From: Rachicladosporium sp. CCFEE 5018
Lineage: Eukaryota > Ascomycota > Dothideomycetes > Cladosporiales > Cladosporiaceae
Assembly (NCBI GenBank): GCA_002077045.2
Contig: NAEU01000693.1
Coordinates: 1-22,114 of the forward strand
Direction: 5' to 3'
Length of the DNA: 22,114 nt
Numbering within the stretch: the stretch's first letter is position 1; each line of letters begins with the position of its first letter. Both the position numbers and the translations under genes were made by a program. Positions 17,407-22,114 of the stretch are shown in pieces. Below the pieces are notes generated by a model. That model did not search any database and was not told the DNA's origin. It saw nothing but the letters and a program-made list of their open reading frames with translations.

Positions 17407-19496
17407 CCTCAGCGCCACATCACCATCATCCTCCTCCCGCTCCAAGCTCACGAACCGTCTGAAGTACTCTAAAGACCCCGGGTTCGCCACGGTACTGCTC
17501 AGCTTCACCTCCCCGCCACTGATCACTTTCTTGACAGCAATCTCGACTTTCTTCCCATTGATTGTCACCGGTATCTCGGGTACGCTGATGACGAACTTTG
17601 GCACGTGCCGCGGGCTGAGGGCTTGCCGTATAGTCTGCTTGATCTGCGTTCGGAGCGCGGGCGTGACTGTGTGGCCAGGTAGTGGCATGACGAAGAGGAA
17701 GACTGCTTCATCTGCCTCGTTGGGCCGACGTCGCGAGACACAAAGCGTATTGCTGAGGTGGGAAGTGAATGGCGCCGTTTCTATGAGTGCGTAGATCTCA
17801 GATGACCCAAAGCGAATGCCAGAGGGATTTAGCACGCCGTCGCTGCGCCCGTGCATTACAAAGCCTCCCGTCTCCCGATTCCGACTGAGCCAGTCGTGCT
17901 GTGCCCAGACGTCTATATCAGCAAATCGCTCGAAGTAGCTCGCCTTATAGATACTCCCTTCCGTATCGCCCCAGAAGAAGCAGGGCATACTGGGGAAGGG
18001 CTTCCGAATGATCATCTCGCCTGCCTCGCCAGTATTGGCTATTGAGAGGCCAGAGTCAGGGTCCACGATATCGACGTCCATGCCTAGAGCGCGGATCTGC
18101 ATTTCCCCAGCGCGGATTGGGGCCGTGGGGTCAGCAGCTATGAGAGAGGTGGCTGTGTCTGTGCCGCCGGCTGTGTTGCAGATTTGAACGTCCGGCGGGA
18201 AGGCACGGTGGTAGAACCATCTATACTGCTCCGCCGACATGGAAGCACCAGTCGTATACACCATCCTCAGACTGCTCAAATCGAATTCTTGTCTCGGCAG
18301 ACAGCCAGACATCTCTAGCTCGAGTAAGTATCGAGGACTCGTGCCGAAGTATGTGACTTTAAATTTCTCGGCCATTCGTAGGAGTTGTTTGACGTCTGGA
18401 TACATGGGGCTGCCGTTGTAGCAGATCGTTGTGCAGCCGAGAGAGAAGTGGCCGCACATTACGTAGAAGACTACCCAGGAGGTGGAGGAGTATTGCAGGA
18501 CTACGTCTTTGGGCGTGAGGCCGTTGTGGAGACGAGAGATCTTCTTGAGTTGGATTATAAGGCCGTGGCGGTGGACTATGCATCTACAATGGTCGTCAGC
18601 TGGGAGTATGAATGATGGTGCGCGGGGCTAGGCGATTACTTTGGTGCGCCTGTGGTTCCTGAGCTGTAGCAGATGAGTAGTGGATCGTTGAACGACACTC
18701 TCGTGAACGTAAGAGCATCACCGCAGTTCGCTCTTTGTACGAAGTCCTCGATCGTCGGATACCGATTCTGCTTGCTCACGATTGGTACAACGAACACCTC
18801 AGGCTTTGGCTCTAACCGCTCAAGGATACTTCTCAACTTCTCCCTGGTCGAGACAGCCTTGCCCTTATACACCGCGTCGCCATCGGCAAACACGATCTTC
18901 GGCGTCACTTGCTGCAATCTACTGACGCATCCCTCGAGACCGAGATCCGGGCTGATGGAAGTGAAGATCGCGCCGACAGTAGCAGTAGCATGGAATAAAA
19001 CCATCGCCCAATTCGACGTAGCTACAAGAGCAGCGACACGATCGCCTTTACTAACGCCGCTACGTCGGAGAGCGCTCGAGACTAGTCTGACTTGCTCGCG
19101 GAACTCAGCCCAGGTCATGCGTTCGGCATCGTCGAGCGATTGACCTTCTCGGAGACCAATGAGAGCGATTGCTTCGGGATTTGGATTGGAGAAGAGGGCA
19201 TTCTCGGCGTAGTTGATCTTATGGCCTTCGAAGAATGGTGGATTTGAGCTGATCGGTGCTTTGGGATTGTAGGCTTGCTTGATCGACTTTGGCAGTGGCG
19301 GGACAAGCTCAAGGTAGTTATAGAGGTCTGTCCAGAATGTTTGAGGCTCGCTGCAAGACCATTGAACTAGTTCCTGCGTGGATTCGATTATTCGTGAGAA
19401 GCGATCGTTGATATGTCGGCGATATTCGTCCATAGGCGTTGTGCCCGCCGCACTGGGCGTCCACAATAGCTCATTCTGTCTCTTTGATCTTGTCAT
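17395..19496 (-). CDS. Acetoacetyl-CoA synthetase (acyl-activating enzyme family)
   Basis: Exons 19496-18640 and 18583-17395 join across a 56 nt intron (GTAATC...TTGTAG, branch-like CTGAC) to encode 681 residues. The ATG at 19496 is chosen because the longer frame begins at TTG. Seen: N-terminal ELLWTPS and a QELVQWSCSEPQTFW block typical of the ACAS N-domain; the adenylate-forming P-loop YSSGTTGAPK (about 277-286, with the Lys codon split by the intron); TGASMSAEQYRWFY and NTAGGTDTATSL in the adenylation core; GRSDGVLNPSGIRFG (hinge region); and NGKKVE with the probable catalytic Lys near 630. Known: the enzyme converts acetoacetate, ATP and CoA to acetoacetyl-CoA, linking leucine/ketone-body breakdown to sterol and lipid synthesis. 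Oddity: the C-terminal tripeptide is AKL, a possible peroxisomal targeting signal. Distinction from acetyl-CoA synthetase rests on the LLWTPS and QYSSTSW-type blocks. Confidence 0.92.
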
Positions 19497-19910
19497 ACTT
19501 GCAGTTGCAATCGTATTATTTGCCAAGGTATATCGAAAGACAGACGACCAGATGTAGTGAGTGGGTACTTGGTACTTGAGCGGTTATATGATTCGAAGCG
19601 GGGGCATTCTTGGCCGAGGGCCGACAGAACCCATAGTACATGTATGAACTACATCGCCAATTCTTTTGAACATATACCCATATCAATTAGTACTTGAGAT
19701 CATTCCGATCACTCGCGATAGTGCGGACGGCACACTCTTCTCAGCTAGATGATGTCGTGGACGTAGGTCCAGCCTTACAGCGAGCATGAAATCCAGCGGA
19801 GTGACGAAGTTAACGCTCAGTCCAGTACGGTGCCCTGAGCAACTGTCACCGTCCCAAGATCATCACTGCGTCGTAGCTTCGGAGCTGTGTCGACATGATT
19901 GCCAAACATC
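19497..19910. other. Upstream region of the acetoacetyl-CoA synthetase gene
   Basis: About 410 nt between the synthetase start and the 3' end of the HET-domain remnant, both on the minus strand. A minus-strand CATATAACC (19582-19590), about 87 nt upstream of the start, is a possible TATA element. GGTACTT is repeated in tandem (GGGTACTTGGTACTT) near 19563-19577. No gene is evident. Confidence 0.4.
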
Positions 19911-21819
19911 CTACAAGATCTTCAGCACTCTCTTCTCACCGAATTCAGCACAGTGATCCACCGTCGATTCATCAATGAGCCGAATTTCAAAGCACCCATA
20001 TCGCACATAAGTTCCGTCATCTCGCGCAGCCAGTGCGATGCCATAGCTTCTTGCCCAGCCATCCAAAGCAATGAGAGCAAACGCGAAGTGGTGCGCTTCG
20101 CGGACTACCTTTAGATCGTCGAAAGTATCAAAGCGGAAATCATGAACCGGAGGCCACGCTAAGTGCGACTTATGAACGTGAGCCTCGATCTTGATATAGC
20201 CAGCTGAGAGACGCCCATACTCGTCACCTCTTTCGGGGATGCAATTTTATGTCGACCACTCGTGCGACAATTACCATCGAACTTCTCCAGGCAAAGTTGA
20301 TCTCACCCACTACAGACGCCCAAGACCACATTGGAGCGACGTACTGCGCGGGCCGTCTACACGTGACCGAGTGCCATCTGGCATCGGAGACTGGACAGTC
20401 TTTCAAGTGGTTGTGGTTGTTCGACGTCCATCAACATAATGCCTCTGGTAGCATTGAATGCCAGAGTCCAGCATAGTACTCACCAAGGTGAAATCCGCCA
20501 TAGAGTCTTGCTAGACCGGCAATTGCGGGCAAAGTGTCGTTTTCGTTAGTGATGTCTGCCCTTGCGTAAGCACGGACCAGAACAGACCACTGGTCTGCTT
20601 CCAGGCCACTTCCGCCACTGACAAGTGCGGCGTTATGCTTGTCCGTGTACCAAGCACCGTCGATGTCGAAATCTTCGCATTCACACAGCGTCTGCTGACG
20701 GCATTGCCAGACAAGCTCCGTCGCAGAGAAGTGCACGATTCTTCGGCTAAGAAGTCGTTCCTGGAGTGTCCATTTACGCCTCGTGAGCGGTGCCTTCAGT
20801 TCGGCCAGCTCGTGGGTGCTCAGAAACACTGCATGATCTTTAGGGTGAGACCGTCGCACACATATGTCAACTTCTTCACCCGGCGGAAAGTGTACAGAGT
20901 AACTCCACGAGTTCGGTGTCCAGCAGCCACCTCTTCCATCCGCTGAGGCTGTTGCTGCAAGAGTCAGCGAGGCATTTGTATATATCCCGCCCATGCGAGA
21001 GGCTTCCTGTAGCCAGTCCTCATGATCATCTTGCACTATACATAGGGCATCGATCCACAGGTATCGAAACATCAATCTGCGGCAGATTGATACCGCGTCC
21101 TGGAAGGTCCGAGATAGTGTAGCGCCGAGGATCTCTTCGTGTTGGGCGTCGAAATTGGTCGTCGTAGTTTTCGCCATGGCTTCAGGATTACCCCAACAGT
21201 GACTTAGAGCTACGTAAGGGAGTGCATGGTCCGTGGAAGTCTCCACGAGTCGTAACCTGGGAGCCTGTCCGAAGCCAATATCGATCAGACGCGTGGGCGA
21301 TGCAATCGCCGCGGTACTTTTGCAACTTCCATGATCGCGCCTACAGCTCTCTAGCCAGGTCTGGATCTTTCGGTAAGCTTCGTCACTGCCCGAGCGAGCT
21401 ATTGGCCCATTGCAGACTTTTGACAAAACTTGCAGGGCACGCCAGACGGGCTGCGTACCTGCAGTCCCTGATGGTCAGTCTACAGGGACTACACTAGGGC
21501 TACGTGGGGAGATACCTTCAGAAGTTTGGTAGATCTGGAACCCATCATGAATTTCACCTCCCTGGTCTTTGATGTAAAAGTCGATCCCGCGCGGCCCCCA
21601 AGTGTCCCGGTGAATGAATGAACCAACAGGAGCTTCGAGTGCAGACGCTGCACGATACACTACCTCGCAGCCAGCGCACGTCTCCATACCGTGCAACAGA
21701 TCGCTCGTTCGAATAGACACTTTCCAAGTGCTTCCTGGATTGTCGAGGCGGAAGCCAACGCATTTCAAGCATTTCAGCGACTTCCGTCCGGGAATCGCGT
21801 CCGAAGCGCAGCGAGACAT
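19911..21819 (-). pseudogene. HET-domain (heterokaryon incompatibility) gene with two disabling changes
   Basis: Exon 1 (21819-21516) starts with MSRCASD and has CxxC-like pairs (KCLKC, CAGC). A 57 nt GT-AG intron (21459-21515) leads to exon 2. The HET domain is clear: YVALSHCWG (about 183-191), YLWIDALCIVQD (234-245) and an MGGIYTNASLTLAA stretch. The frame stops at TGA 20431-20433 after 443 residues. Beyond it the same frame stays open and still carries HET C-terminal features (APMWSWASVVGEI), then ends at 20224-20226; from there homologous-looking sequence (GRLSAGYIKIEA, DDGTYVRYGCFEI) continues in the +1 frame to TAG at 19911-19913. The frame switch coincides with a run of four C at 20235-20238. 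The total coding span fits ~616 codons plus exactly one extra base. A 45 nt in-frame intron (20391-20435, weak GTTGAT donor) could hide the TGA, but would not cure the frameshift. Known: HET proteins trigger programmed cell death on non-self fusion. A truncated 443-residue product might still be made; assembly error is possible for the frameshift. Confidence 0.82.
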
Positions 21820-22114
21820 CACCCTATGGGCCCGCCGACGGTCGAATATGTTGCGGAAGAAGTTGCGGCGACAGATACATCCCTCATGACTTCTCGCCCG
21901 CAGGCAGACAAGGCGCAGCCATGTCTGGCTTACATCTCAGGCTTGCGCTGCGTCAGCTGGCCGAGCACAACGGTGTAAGAGCCGAGTCTACTTTCGGGCG
22001 CAGCCAGCTAGAGGTGATACAGGAAGCGTCATAATTACCGCCGCAGGCAGATGGGTCGTGGCCGTAATATACAGCATGTGGAGACCATGCGCATGCTACT
22101 GTACGAGGTGCCTT
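21820..22114. other. Upstream region of the HET-domain gene, to window edge
   Basis: About 295 nt upstream of the HET start. On the gene strand the frame is open back to a TGA near 21940, but no in-frame ATG precedes 21819. Plus-strand open frames here show no known protein. Confidence 0.4.

Noticed and set aside
20157..20314. Possible 79-nt intron (GTGAGA...GAG) that would bypass the HET frameshift
   Set aside because: It would delete sequence that itself looks like conserved HET C-terminal coding (INFAWRSSMVIVARVVDI), so a single-base shift is the simpler explanation.

Overview
The window reads as gene-dense nuclear DNA from a filamentous ascomycete (Pezizomycotina; a dothideomycete is my guess from overall style, not proven). 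The grounds are short GT-AG introns of 51-72 nt with CTRAY-like branch sites, single-gene units on both strands, and products typical of this group (NUC-1/Pho4-type bHLH factor, HET-domain protein, CaaX G-gamma). There are no tRNA, rRNA, CRISPR or transposon genes that I can support. Coordinates below are outer spans; exon limits are given in each entry.

Layout from left to right: (1) the 3' end of a NudC-type nuclear movement gene (+), cut by the window edge; (2) a five-exon secreted type-B carboxylesterase (-); (3) a two-exon bHLH regulator of the NUC-1/Pho4 family (-); (4) a 2.3 kb non-coding stretch whose part next to the bHLH gene lacks ATG on the gene strand; (5) intronless eIF3a/TIF32 (-); (6) a divergent ~1 kb promoter region leading to a tiny three-exon G-protein gamma subunit gene (+), found only by splicing; (7) a 1.1 kb gap and a large BCAS3/WD40-like beta-propeller gene (+); (8) a two-exon acetoacetyl-CoA synthetase (-) ending in Ala-Lys-Leu, a possible peroxisomal signal; (9) a HET-domain gene (-) that looks broken by one in-frame TGA and one single-base frameshift.

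The genes do not form a pathway or an obvious cluster: most are housekeeping or core signalling genes (dynein regulation, phosphate response, translation initiation, heterotrimeric G protein, ketoacid activation), with the secreted esterase and the HET gene as the accessory, faster-evolving elements. I see no convincing new multi-gene system. The best leads are the eroding HET gene, the AKL tail of the acetoacetyl-CoA synthetase, and the strand-specific absence of ATG upstream of the bHLH and eIF3a genes.
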